A stretch of DNA of 64,000 nucleotides from Maribacter caenipelagi. Lineage in GTDB: Bacteria > Bacteroidota > Bacteroidia > Flavobacteriales > Flavobacteriaceae. The stretch covers positions 169,912 to 233,911 of the forward strand of contig NZ_SNZW01000018.1 of the NCBI RefSeq assembly GCF_004364175.1, given 5' to 3'. How positions within the stretch are numbered: position 1 is the stretch's first letter; each line of letters opens with the position of its first letter. The notes beneath the pieces were generated by a model. The model ran no database searches and was not told the DNA's origin. It worked only from the letters and a program-made list of their open reading frames with translations. Both the position numbers and the translations under genes were made by a program. Positions 43,634 to 52,759 of the stretch are shown piece after piece.

Positions 43634-44901
43634 GATACTTAGCAATTCTTCTGTTTATTGGCTTGATAGGATGTAAAAACGATAACAAGAAATTCGATAT
43701 TCCTTCTCCAACTAAAAGTAACTACGAAGTCAATACAACTCAGTTGACAGACTCCGTTTTCTATGATAAGGTTTTAGGTGCTTTAGTTGGTTCTGCAATT
43801 GGCGATGCTATGGGCGCATCTACAGAAATGTGGCATAGAAAAGAAATTCAATTAACATACGGCTATATTAACGGATTAACCCCTGCACTTCGCGAACAAT
43901 CGCCCGAAGGCACCTGGGACCACAACTTATTAGACGGTGCCACTACCGACGATACCCGCTGGAAAAGTTTAATGGTGCATTATTTTAAATTGAATGAAAA
44001 TGATACCAATCCTGAAAATTTTGCCGATTTTATTATTGAGTACTATAACACTTTGACCAACTCTCTTGCCAACAAAGATATTCAAATCAATACCGATGCA
44101 CTAGACATACAAATTGAAAAGATAGATTGGATCAAAGAATGGGCAAGAGTTGCATTGGCCTACAAAAAAGACAACAAAAACTACCTACAGGCTCAAAACC
44201 GTTTTTATGGCGGAGAAATGTCTTGTGCCGGGCAATTGTACTCGCCCATGGTGGGGCTCATTTCTAAATCGCCCGCTGACGCTTATCAAAAAGCATATGA
44301 TTTAAGCTTATTCGATATTGGCTACGCCAAAGACATTACCGCATTAGTCTCTACCATGACTTTTATGGCAACGAGAACACAAAGAATCGATTCTATTATG
44401 AGCGTGGTTAATTTTGTTGACCCTATTGGTTATGCAGACAGTAGGCTGGTAGGTCGCATACCTACCTCTATTTTAATATCGTCTCAAAAGAATGTGAGGC
44501 GAATCAATGAATTGGTATTAGATTCGACATTATTAAATGACACCATAAACTACAAAATACCAAAGGGATTCAAAGGCTCTAAACCTGACTGGATCAGACA
44601 AGAAATGCTATATCATCTACTAGAAAAAGAGGAACGTAGCATTGCATTTCACTCTGCAGAAATTTGGCAAATACTTGTAACGGCGCTTGAATTCGGACAA
44701 GGAGATTTTCAAAAAACAATGCAATTTATTGTCAACTACGGCCGCGACAATGATACTGTTGCCGCTGTAGCAGGTATGATTCTTGGCGCAAAATTAGGTT
44801 ACAAAGCCTTACCACCTCAACTTAAAGAAACCGTTATCAAGGTAAACAAAGAACAAATGGGCATAGACCTAGAAGCCTTAGCCCATGTGATGAGACAATA
44901 A
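43630..44901 (+). CDS. ADP-ribosylglycohydrolase-family lipoprotein
   Basis: A 423-aa protein with a lipoprotein signal (LIGLIGC, Cys15) and an all-helical ARH domain. Both dinuclear-metal motifs are intact: GATTDDTRW near residue 100 and GRDNDTVAAVAGMILG near residue 370, with the start GALVGSAIGDAMGAS. ARH enzymes hydrolyse N- or O-glycosidic ADP-ribose bonds or related ribosides. An exported, membrane-anchored ARH coupled to a cytosolic riboside-type kinase suggests salvage of an extracellular ribose derivative; that is inference. Confidence 0.85.
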   Translation: MRYLAILLFIGLIGCKNDNKKFDIPSPTKSNYEVNTTQLTDSVFYDKVLGALVGSAIGDAMGASTEMWHRKEIQLTYGYINGLTPALREQSPEGTWDHNLLDGATTDDTRWKSLMVHYFKLNENDTNPENFADFIIEYYNTLTNSLANKDIQINTDALDIQIEKIDWIKEWARVALAYKKDNKNYLQAQNRFYGGEMSCAGQLYSPMVGLISKSPADAYQKAYDLSLFDIGYAKDITALVSTMTFMATRTQRIDSIMSVVNFVDPIGYADSRLVGRIPTSILISSQKNVRRINELVLDSTLLNDTINYKIPKGFKGSKPDWIRQEMLYHLLEKEERSIAFHSAEIWQILVTALEFGQGDFQKTMQFIVNYGRDNDTVAAVAGMILGAKLGYKALPPQLKETVIKVNKEQMGIDLEALAHVMRQ

Positions 44902-44905
44902 ATAG

Positions 44906-46489
44906 CTAGTCCCAAACACGCTCTACTTTATGCTCTGTAAAGTCTTCTATAACTAACTCTTCTTCTGAATTATTTATAATGGTTATCGCCCTAAAAAATT
45001 CATTTGGAAATATTTGATTGGTCATTACGTATTGACCGCCATTGATAAAAAGTTCTAACGAAGAATGATCCAACAACAACACTATTTCAATTGGACCATC
45101 TGGCAAATTCGGAATTTTCATTTGTTGAACTCCCGGCGAAAATTTATCGCTAAAATCAACATTGCCAGATTTTCTTCTGTCAAGAGTTACCAACTTTTTA
45201 TCTCTATCTATGTCAATACTTAAACTATCTCCATTTTTATTCCTAAAATACATTTGAGCATTCGGAACAGACAATGTAAATTTTGTTTTGCTTTGATTAC
45301 TGTATTTAAGGGGAATAATTCTTTTTCTAGTAGGTAGAATCTTAATTCTGCTTTCTGGGTATGCCAAGGCAACATGCTTTTCAAAATTTTCTAAAGGATA
45401 ATTAAATAGCGACAACTCATTTCCTACTTTACGTAAAGTCAACGCTCTTGGCACCGTCATGGCACTACGCCATTTTTCAGTAGGTGTTTCACGTGCATAA
45501 TCCCAATTGCTCATCCAACCAATAAACACTCGTTCATTATTTGGTGCATCGTTATAGGTGACACCTGCATAATTATCCCTACCTAAATCTATCCACTTAT
45601 GATCCACTTGGTCTGTCGTAAATGTTGTGCCATCAAAATCCCCTATAAAATATTGTGTACCGCTGCCTCCATTTGGCGCACCTGGGTTAATACTTATTAG
45701 AAGCACCCATTTTACTTCATCGGTACCTTCTATTTTTAACGGAAATAAATCTGGGCATTCCCATACACCACCATGCGCACCTGTTTCTTTACCGAACTCA
45801 CTTACTTTTTCCCACTCTTTTAAATTTGGTGAATTCCAAATCTGCAAATGATCACCAGCCACTAAAAGCATCGTCCAAACCTCAGCTTTATCATTCCAAA
45901 AAACCTTAGGATCCCTAAAATCTTTAATTCCTGTATTACCTATAACAGGGTTCTTTTCATACTTTGTCCAGCTTTCACCATTATCTAAACTATAGGCAAT
46001 ACCCTGTGTTTGAAAATCATTTTTTCCGGCTTGCTCGCCTTCCATATCATGATAGGTGAAAATTGCCACCATTGCGGGATTATCTTTTGTACCAAAACCC
46101 GAGGTATTGTTATGATCCACCACTGCACTACCAGAAAATATGAATCCGTTTTCGTCAGGAAATAACGCAATTGGTTTATGCTTCCAAACCATCATATCTT
46201 TACTAACCGCGTGCCCCCAATGCATAGGCCCCCAAACCGTACTATCTGGATAGTATTGATAAAAAAGATGATATAAACTATCTTTATAAACCAATCCATT
46301 AGGATCATTCATCCATTTTTCCTCTGGTGTAAAGTGATATTGGGATCTGTATTTTTCTGTATAATAACCTGTAGGGATTTCTTCTTCTTCGATCAACTCT
46401 TGCTTTACTTCTTGTTTGCAACCAATATTGAAAATAGCGTACAGTAAAACAAATACTGTTAAGCCCTTATTCTGCAAAGTTTTAACCAT
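44906..46489 (-). CDS. GH32 fructan hydrolase (levanase/inulinase-like) lipoprotein
   Basis: A 527-aa lipoprotein (Cys24 in NIGC) with a five-bladed GH32 propeller and a C-terminal beta-sandwich. Catalytic residues are visible: nucleophile Asp62 in KWMNDPNGLVY, the transition-state stabiliser in FRDPKVFW and acid/base Glu in WECPDLF. It releases fructose from levan, inulin or sucrose-like glycans at the cell surface or in the periplasm. No SusC/SusD pair is adjacent, so it is an orphan relative to fructan loci. Confidence 0.94.
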   Translation of the reverse strand: MVKTLQNKGLTVFVLLYAIFNIGCKQEVKQELIEEEEIPTGYYTEKYRSQYHFTPEEKWMNDPNGLVYKDSLYHLFYQYYPDSTVWGPMHWGHAVSKDMMVWKHKPIALFPDENGFIFSGSAVVDHNNTSGFGTKDNPAMVAIFTYHDMEGEQAGKNDFQTQGIAYSLDNGESWTKYEKNPVIGNTGIKDFRDPKVFWNDKAEVWTMLLVAGDHLQIWNSPNLKEWEKVSEFGKETGAHGGVWECPDLFPLKIEGTDEVKWVLLISINPGAPNGGSGTQYFIGDFDGTTFTTDQVDHKWIDLGRDNYAGVTYNDAPNNERVFIGWMSNWDYARETPTEKWRSAMTVPRALTLRKVGNELSLFNYPLENFEKHVALAYPESRIKILPTRKRIIPLKYSNQSKTKFTLSVPNAQMYFRNKNGDSLSIDIDRDKKLVTLDRRKSGNVDFSDKFSPGVQQMKIPNLPDGPIEIVLLLDHSSLELFINGGQYVMTNQIFPNEFFRAITIINNSEEELVIEDFTEHKVERVWD

Positions 46490-46541
46490 AAATTCACTTT
46501 TATACCGGTACTTCTTAAATGCTAATTATAGTACCTTTGTT

Positions 46542-47051
46542 ATGATGAAAATACTAAATTATAAGTTATTACTTTGTATCCTTGCCTTCCTTTCTTTTTC
46601 AAAATATAGCTCAGGACAAGACAAAATTTCAAAAGCGCTAGACTCTTGGAACCAGGGAACAATACCTTATGCGTATGTTGAAAATTTACCAGAGACAGAT
46701 TCTATTGCATTTTTAGACACGAGAGAAAAAGAAGAATTTAAAGTAAGCCACCTTAAGAATGCTATTTGGGTGGGATATAAAAAGTTCGATGAAAAAAAGG
46801 TGTTGGAAACTATTACCGACAAATCGCAACCCATAATCGTTTACTGTTCTATTGGTGTAAGATCAGAAGATATTGGCGAGAAGCTAAAAGAATTAGGATA
46901 TACCAAAATTCTAAACCTGCATGGTGGTATTTTTGAATGGAAAAATAAAGGTGGAGCCGTTTTTAACGACAAAGAAATTGAAACCGATAGCGTCCATGCT
47001 TTTAGCAAACATTGGGGAAAGCTTTTACAAGAAGGAATTAAGGTGTACTAG
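46542..47051 (+). CDS. Exported rhodanese-like protein
   Basis: A 169-aa protein with a signal peptide (ends SSGQ) and one rhodanese domain: FLDTREKEEFKVSHLKNAIW, the active-site Cys in IVYCSIGVRSE and LNLHGGIFEWKNKGG. Rhodanese domains carry persulfide or bind oxyanions such as arsenate/selenate. The start at 46542 is chosen because an earlier in-frame ATG (46416) would run back into the divergent GH32 gene and hide the signal peptide. It heads a four-gene set with TIGR04282, PNP and TIGR04283 proteins. Confidence 0.87.
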   Translation: MMKILNYKLLLCILAFLSFSKYSSGQDKISKALDSWNQGTIPYAYVENLPETDSIAFLDTREKEEFKVSHLKNAIWVGYKKFDEKKVLETITDKSQPIIVYCSIGVRSEDIGEKLKELGYTKILNLHGGIFEWKNKGGAVFNDKEIETDSVHAFSKHWGKLLQEGIKVY

Positions 47052-47074
47052 TTAGGAAAAATTAAAAAAATACA

Positions 47075-47752
47075 TTGGCAATATTACAGAACAACAAAGC
47101 AGAGCGAGACGAAAAGGTTATAGACTTCACACTCGCAAACTCAAACAATCTTTTACTGATTTTCACCAGAAACCCTGAAATAGGGAAAGGAAAAAGACGT
47201 TTAGCCGCTACTATTGGCGACCAAGCCGCATTTGATATTTATAAGTTTTTATTAGATCACACCTTAGCGATTACAAAAAATTTATATGCCGAAAAAGAGG
47301 TGTATTATTCTGAAGAAATTTGGAAAAACGATATTTGGGACAATCAAAAATTCGGCAAAAAACTACAAGTAGGCGAAGATTTAGGTGCTCGTATGGCAAA
47401 TGCCTTTCAAGAAGGCTTTCAGAACGAATATCAAAAAATTATTATCATTGGTAGTGACATGCTGGATCTATCTCAAGAAGATTTAGAAAATGCATTTAAA
47501 GCTTTAGAGAAAAACGATTTTGTAGTGGGGCCAGCTGAAGATGGAGGATATTATTTATTGGGTATGAAGAAATTTATGCCGGCACTTTTCAAAAACAAAA
47601 CTTGGGGTACAGAAACCGTTTTAAAAGACACTTTAGCTGACCTCGCAAATGAAACCACTGCCCTTTTAGAAACAAAAAACGACGTAGACTATTACGAGGA
47701 CATAAAGGATATTGATGCCTTTAAACCCTTTTTAAAACATATAAACTTATGA
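47075..47752 (+). CDS. TIGR04282-type (DUF2064) glycosyltransferase, arsenosugar-associated family
   Basis: A 225-aa GT-A-like cytosolic protein. Typical signs: LLLIFTRNPEIGKGKRRLA near the N-terminus, KIIIIGSDMLDLSQEDLENAF and VVGPAEDGGYYLLGMKK. The family name comes from co-occurrence with arsenosugar biosynthesis genes; no reaction is established to my knowledge. The first usable start is TTG at 47075, since no ATG precedes the conserved N-terminus. Its TGA stop overlaps the PNP ATG. Confidence 0.85.
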   Translation: MAILQNNKAERDEKVIDFTLANSNNLLLIFTRNPEIGKGKRRLAATIGDQAAFDIYKFLLDHTLAITKNLYAEKEVYYSEEIWKNDIWDNQKFGKKLQVGEDLGARMANAFQEGFQNEYQKIIIIGSDMLDLSQEDLENAFKALEKNDFVVGPAEDGGYYLLGMKKFMPALFKNKTWGTETVLKDTLADLANETTALLETKNDVDYYEDIKDIDAFKPFLKHINL

Positions 47753-48564
47753 TGAAAGATGAACTTTTAGAATCTGTAGCATACCTTAAAAACAAAGGTT
47801 TTGACAAACCTGAAATTGGTATTGTACTAGGCACAGGATTAGGAAAATTAGTTGACAGTGTAGAAGACCCCATTGAGGCACATTACAATCACATTCCATT
47901 TTTTCCATTGGCAACAGTGGAATTTCATACGGGTAAATTGGTATACGGAACCATTTCTGGAAAGAAAGTAGTGGTAATGCAAGGTCGTTTTCATTTATAT
48001 GAAGGTTATGACTTTTTAGATATCACCTACCCTATTCGTGTTATGCACATGTTGGGTATTTCTAAACTGTTTATCTCTAACGCAGCTGGTGCGGTAAACC
48101 TTGACTTTAAAAAAGGTGATATGATGTTGATCGAAGACCACATTAACTTACAGGGTGGTTCGCCATTGGCTTTTAAAGGAGTAAGTGAATTTGGAGAACG
48201 TTTTGCTGACATGTCTGAACCCTATGATGTGGACATGCGTAAAAAGCTGATCACCATTGCCAAAGACAATGATATTTCTTTGAAACAGGGTGTTTACGCT
48301 TCTGTTGTAGGACCTCAACTAGAAACAAAAGCTGAATACAGAATGATTAAATTAATTGGTGCAGATGCCGTAGGTATGAGTACCGTACCAGAGGTTATTG
48401 TAGCCAATCATTTGTCATTACCTATTGTTGCTGTTTCTGTATTAACAGATGAATGTGACCCAGACAATCTAAAGCCTGTAGACATCAGCGAAATCATTGC
48501 TATTGCTGAAAAAACCGAACCTAAAATGGTGAAGTTATTTCAAGAATTGATCAAGCAGTTGTAA
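47749..48564 (+). CDS. Purine-nucleoside phosphorylase
   Basis: A 271-aa trimeric-type PNP that splits purine nucleosides with phosphate. Motifs: GIVLGTGLGKLV, YNHIPFFPLATVEFHTGKL, VMQGRFHLYEGY, SNAAGAVNLDFKKGD and VVGPQLETKAEYRMIK. It is ATGA-coupled to the TIGR04282 gene and followed after 44 bases by the TIGR04283 gene. In that context it may remove adenine from an adenosine-linked intermediate rather than, or as well as, serving general salvage. Confidence 0.94.
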   Translation: MMKDELLESVAYLKNKGFDKPEIGIVLGTGLGKLVDSVEDPIEAHYNHIPFFPLATVEFHTGKLVYGTISGKKVVVMQGRFHLYEGYDFLDITYPIRVMHMLGISKLFISNAAGAVNLDFKKGDMMLIEDHINLQGGSPLAFKGVSEFGERFADMSEPYDVDMRKKLITIAKDNDISLKQGVYASVVGPQLETKAEYRMIKLIGADAVGMSTVPEVIVANHLSLPIVAVSVLTDECDPDNLKPVDISEIIAIAEKTEPKMVKLFQELIKQL

Positions 48565-48608
48565 GGATTACTAGTATTTGGCTACCATAAGTAAACAAAC
48601 AATATTGT

Positions 48609-49313
48609 ATGAGTGCCCACCAGCCAACCATTAGTATTATTATACCGGTATTGAATGAAGAAAAATACATTAAAGATGTACTTTTTGCTATTTCAACCAA
48701 TTCAGGCTCTGAACGCATTAAAGAAATACTAGTGGTTGATGGCGGCAGCACAGATCACACCGTTGCAAATGCGCTAAAACATGGTGCATCTGTCTTTAAA
48801 AGCAAAAAAGGACGTGCAGCACAAATGAACTTCGGCGCAACAAAAGCAACGGGAGATATTCTCTATTTTTTACATGTAGATTCTTTACCTCCAAAAGATT
48901 TTGATAAGGCTATTATCAATGAAATTGACCGAGGTTTTGAGGTGGGTTGTTTTCAAATGCGCTTTAATAGTAACAGCCACTTTTTAAAATTCTTTTCTTG
49001 GTGTACTCGCATAAATCTTCAAATTTGTCGTGGTGGGGATCAGTCGCTATTCATTACCAACAAACTATTTCACCAATTGAACGGCTTCAATGAAAATTAT
49101 ATTATTTATGAGGACAATGAATTTATTCAGCGGGTGTATAAACTAAGACCTTTCAAAATTATTTCTTCGGCTGTCACTACTTCAGCTCGTCGTTATGAAG
49201 AACGTGGCATGGTTAGGCTACAATATCATTTTGGCATGATTCATTTAAAATACCATTTGGGAGCAAAACCAATGGAGCTGCATCAATATTACTTGAAGTA
49301 TATAATTGCATAA
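48609..49313 (+). CDS. TIGR04283-type glycosyltransferase family 2, arsenosugar-associated family
   Basis: A 234-aa GT2 protein with ISIIIPVLNEEKYI, the nucleotide site VDGGSTDHTV, RAAQMNFGATKATGDILYFLHVDS, and CRGGDQSLFI. This length and pattern fit the TIGR04283 family, which partners with TIGR04282 in arsenosugar loci. No transmembrane helices are evident. It ends one base before the stop of a convergent amidase gene. Confidence 0.85.
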   Translation: MSAHQPTISIIIPVLNEEKYIKDVLFAISTNSGSERIKEILVVDGGSTDHTVANALKHGASVFKSKKGRAAQMNFGATKATGDILYFLHVDSLPPKDFDKAIINEIDRGFEVGCFQMRFNSNSHFLKFFSWCTRINLQICRGGDQSLFITNKLFHQLNGFNENYIIYEDNEFIQRVYKLRPFKIISSAVTTSARRYEERGMVRLQYHFGMIHLKYHLGAKPMELHQYYLKYIIA

Positions 49314-49314
49314 C

Positions 49315-50349
49315 CTACTCGCCCTCAAAATCTAACAACACACCTTCACTGATCCATTTTGCCAATGCCTGGCGATTATCTGGATCTAGAATTCTGACCT
49401 GATCTTTTTTATTTCTAATATTACCAATCTCAATATATGCCATTGCAGGATGGGTCTTTTTTACCAAATACAGTGAAGTTCTATCTTCAAAAGTTCCTGA
49501 ATAGGTTCTGTTAGGCTGATATTTCTTGTATTTGGCACCGAAAGTTTTATGAATGCTTTCTGCTAGTTTTTCTCCGTTTTTACTTTTCTCGTGGTGGTAA
49601 AAGAAAACATCTATATTTTGATTTTCACTTCTACTATCTACATGGGTTACGATCAAACGCTGATATTTACCCCTATGATCTTTATACAGATCATTCACAA
49701 TATCTACCCGCTGCTTTAATCTGGCAACTTGGTTTAGTGGAATTGTCTTATTCATATAAGCAACTTCATCGTGGTCAATTTCAAGAACAAAATCATCTCT
49801 AATTCCGTCATTTTCGTCTTGTATAATGATATATACTTCTGCACCATGAGCTAATAACTCTTTAGCCAATCGTAAGGTAATATCATAGGCATACTCATCT
49901 TCAGATATTTCCTTGCCCGCATAAATATCCATAGCACCAGGATCTGGACCACCATGACCTGAAACCAAATAATATATATTGCCTTTTAATCTTTCACTTT
50001 TAGCAATGACCGTTTTATGCTTCTCTCCAAAAATGTCGTAAGCATCACTTTCTAACTCTTTAATTTCTTTTGATTGCAGCTGCAAAGAATCTACTATAGC
50101 TACGGTATCTAATTTTATTCTTGGAAGTACATAAATTCTACCAGCAACTAGATCCACACTATCGCGCAAATCATGATGATTTAAGGCTACAAATTCGTCA
50201 TAAGCCTCATACGGATTAACACCTTGCTTTCTTAATAGCGACAAAATTCCGTCACCAGGTTCTGCAACAACCGTTTTCAACGAATCTTGCGCAACGCAAA
50301 AACCGCTAATAAACAATAAAAATATTATGGTAAAACTGTTGTATTTCAT
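49315..50349 (-). CDS. N-acetylmuramoyl-L-alanine amidase (Amidase_3), exported
   Basis: A 344-aa exported protein: signal peptide (ends CVAQ), a LysM-like N-terminal region (SLLRKQGVNPYEAYDEFVALN, RIYVLPRI), a linker with possible coiled coil, and a zinc amidase domain from about residue 125. Zinc ligands and catalytic Glu are recognisable in SGHGGPDPGA, SEDEYAYDITLRLA, VTHVDSRSENQN and YIEIGNIRNKKD. It cleaves the bond between MurNAc and the stem peptide during wall remodelling. Confidence 0.85.
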   Translation of the reverse strand: MKYNSFTIIFLLFISGFCVAQDSLKTVVAEPGDGILSLLRKQGVNPYEAYDEFVALNHHDLRDSVDLVAGRIYVLPRIKLDTVAIVDSLQLQSKEIKELESDAYDIFGEKHKTVIAKSERLKGNIYYLVSGHGGPDPGAMDIYAGKEISEDEYAYDITLRLAKELLAHGAEVYIIIQDENDGIRDDFVLEIDHDEVAYMNKTIPLNQVARLKQRVDIVNDLYKDHRGKYQRLIVTHVDSRSENQNIDVFFYHHEKSKNGEKLAESIHKTFGAKYKKYQPNRTYSGTFEDRTSLYLVKKTHPAMAYIEIGNIRNKKDQVRILDPDNRQALAKWISEGVLLDFEGE

Positions 50350-50415
50350 GCTATTATTGAAAGCAAGGTCTATGCCATAATTTATATATGACCACCTTTT
50401 GAATCACAAAGATTG

Positions 50416-51681
50416 CTAAAAATATTGACCAATACCAAAGACAATTCCGTTGTCGCCATCTTTTGTGATTCCGTAGCCGTAATCTATCCTAAAAATCGCA
50501 TTGAAAATTCGCTTGTGCAAAAATCGGAGTCCGACACCTGGGTATATTCTAAGATTCTCACTCTTCAGCAAATCATCAAATCCGCCTGCGGGGTTTCTCC
50601 ATGTACCACCATCAACAAAGACATTACCTTGAAGCACAAACTTATTTTTATCTATCAGGGTTTGTCGGTATTCAGTATTCAAAACAACCATACCTGTACC
50701 TCTATCAATGGTATTACCGACTCCTCTAATATTTAAGTTATTATCTACGGTAAAGGGTGCAAACGGACTATCAACATTACTTGCCAAACCTAAACGTAGC
50801 CTGTTTGCCCAATTACCCCTATCGCCAATTCTTTTGAAGTAGGTAAAATCATTGAACCCGATTAAAAACTCGGGTAAATTAGAATTGGTGCTACCTACAT
50901 ATTGTAAATTTAACTGACTTCTAAAGCCTTCTAAATAGTGGTAGAAATAATCTAAACTATTAAAATCATAAATGAACTTGAACAAATGCTTGTCTACATT
51001 TAAGCTCAATGGTACACCTGCACTGGTAGCACCCTCAATATATTGGTAGTCTTCAGTAAAGAAACTAAAGCCCAGCTCCATTCTATTTTTAAAATTGAGC
51101 TCATACAGACCTAAGAGTTCAAATCCGGTATTACTATACTTATAATCTGCTGTATCATCTTGAAAAAATACAGGTTCCAACGTGGTGAAATCATTGTAGT
51201 TTAGTGCGAGACCTAATTTATTAGAAAATAGATATGGCGCTCGTACACTCAACCCGAAAGAACTATAATTATCATACTGATAAAAAGCACCTAGCGTAAT
51301 GTTGCGACCAAAAGAATTAAACTCTTGCAGCCCAATTCTAAATGCAAAATTGTCGTTTGATGAACTAAAAAGATTTGCAAAGGGGATTAATGTGAAATTT
51401 TCTTCAATAACATATTTAACTTCACAGGTTTCATTTGGCATCGAACTGACCTTATAATAGGCATGAGAAATGGACGGCAACCTTTTTAAACGTAGTATAT
51501 CTCTATTCATAAGAACAGAATCCAAGACCATACCTTCCTCTAAATTTACAAGATTCTTTATAAAAGAAATCTTAGTGCGGTTTGCTCCTTCAAAATTCAC
51601 TTCTGCCACCCTTACATCTTGCCCTTGCATAAAAACGCCGGCAATTAATAGCATAAAAAAAGGAAGTGTTTTTATATTCAT
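50416..51681 (-). CDS. BamA/TamA-type outer-membrane protein with single POTRA
   Basis: A 421-aa protein with signal peptide, one POTRA domain (about residues 25-100, VRVAEVNFEGANRTKISFIK) and a C-terminal Omp85-type barrel ending GIVFGIGQYF. The NRTK...LNLEEGMVLD pattern and the barrel motif near NIRGVGNTIDRG resemble surface-antigen D15 proteins. It is far smaller than BamA (five POTRAs), so it is an accessory family member. An in-frame GTG five codons upstream (51696) is possible, but ATG 51681 gives a better signal peptide. Confidence 0.82.
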   Translation of the reverse strand: MNIKTLPFFMLLIAGVFMQGQDVRVAEVNFEGANRTKISFIKNLVNLEEGMVLDSVLMNRDILRLKRLPSISHAYYKVSSMPNETCEVKYVIEENFTLIPFANLFSSSNDNFAFRIGLQEFNSFGRNITLGAFYQYDNYSSFGLSVRAPYLFSNKLGLALNYNDFTTLEPVFFQDDTADYKYSNTGFELLGLYELNFKNRMELGFSFFTEDYQYIEGATSAGVPLSLNVDKHLFKFIYDFNSLDYFYHYLEGFRSQLNLQYVGSTNSNLPEFLIGFNDFTYFKRIGDRGNWANRLRLGLASNVDSPFAPFTVDNNLNIRGVGNTIDRGTGMVVLNTEYRQTLIDKNKFVLQGNVFVDGGTWRNPAGGFDDLLKSENLRIYPGVGLRFLHKRIFNAIFRIDYGYGITKDGDNGIVFGIGQYF

Positions 51682-51793
51682 TTTTTTCAAATACACAGGC
51701 TAAATCTTTATGAATCTTTAATTATGATTTTCAATATAGAACAAAATATAGGCGTAATCAATTATAATTCAAAAGCGTAGCTGTACACAACAA

Positions 51794-51838
51794 AAAAAGA
51801 GCCTAGCTATACTGCATGTTAGCCAAAAGCTCTTTTAA
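51794..51838 (-). terminator. Possible terminator of the barrel-protein gene at 51857
   Basis: On the minus strand AAAAGAGC (51836-51829) pairs with GCTCTTTTT (51802-51794) around a 26-base loop, followed by a T run 20 bases past the stop codon. The large loop makes it less certain. Confidence 0.5.
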
Positions 51839-51856
51839 GGAACACTTAAACTAATT

Positions 51857-52732
51857 TTAAAATATACCGCGCAAGCCTAAATTAAAGGTTTGCCCTAGTC
51901 CTGTATTATTGCCACGCACAAAGTTGGTGTACAGCACCTCTAAGTTCAAAGCATTTGTCAATTGATATTTTGCACCACCACCTAAGGCCGTAAAATCTTG
52001 TGTGAAATTGTTTCCTAAATCTAAACGCTGAGAATGTTGCGCCAATGCCAAAACGGTAAACTTACTTGTTGGAAAATAGCTAAGAAATAAACCCGGACTA
52101 AGGTTTAAACTGTTATTGGCAAAACTTTCTTCCTTATCACCAAAGCTTAGCTCTGAGTTGATTTCACTAAATAGTTGCCACTTGTCGCCTGGAAAAGTAT
52201 AGTCGTAAAAGAATCTATTCTGCCAGATGTATCCTTTCTGATCTAGAAAGACGCCGTTCTCAGTTTCATTATCAACTAACGGAATAAAGAATGAACTTTG
52301 AATAGAAAAATTACTGACCGAAGCTATCGGTACAAACTTCACCGATGGCGCAATTGAAGTAAGTCCGGATCTGGCGGTGTTGTTCTCCCCATCAAACTTA
52401 AATACATCTAAGGCACTTCTATCACCAATTACATTTGACCTAAATTCTAAGATAGCACCTACATTCCACCGTTTATTAGTACCTACACCTGTATACCCTT
52501 CAATTGTAGACGTAAAAAATGTTTGCCTTGGTTCTGTACCTTCTGAAAATGTACTTTCGGTTTGGGTGTATAAATTATTGAACCATTTTACATCATACTG
52601 ACCTTTTCCAACCAATTTTGATGGCGTGTATTGTTGTATATTACTTTTCTGTTGCAAACTATCTTGGCTATACCCTTTAAAAAAGGCACAAAAAGCCACT
52701 GCAAGAAATAAATTTCTAATTAAAACACTCAT
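51857..52732 (-). CDS. Predicted outer-membrane beta-barrel protein
   Basis: A 291-aa protein with a signal peptide (ends GYSQ), a short polar N-terminal part and about twelve amphipathic strands ending in LGLRGIF. Strand segments such as VLALAQHSQRLDLGNNF and LEVLYTNFVRGNNTGLGQTFNLGLRG are typical barrel hairpins. No family is recognised. It follows the DUF547 gene after 27 bases on the same strand, so the two are probably co-transcribed. Confidence 0.75.
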   Translation of the reverse strand: MSVLIRNLFLAVAFCAFFKGYSQDSLQQKSNIQQYTPSKLVGKGQYDVKWFNNLYTQTESTFSEGTEPRQTFFTSTIEGYTGVGTNKRWNVGAILEFRSNVIGDRSALDVFKFDGENNTARSGLTSIAPSVKFVPIASVSNFSIQSSFFIPLVDNETENGVFLDQKGYIWQNRFFYDYTFPGDKWQLFSEINSELSFGDKEESFANNSLNLSPGLFLSYFPTSKFTVLALAQHSQRLDLGNNFTQDFTALGGGAKYQLTNALNLEVLYTNFVRGNNTGLGQTFNLGLRGIF

Positions 52733-52759
52733 TTTTGGGTTTTTAAAATTCTTAATTGA

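Noticed and set aside
46416..46541. Upstream start of the rhodanese gene
   Set aside because: It would overlap the divergent GH32 gene and bury the signal peptide; ATG 46542 gives a clean exported protein.
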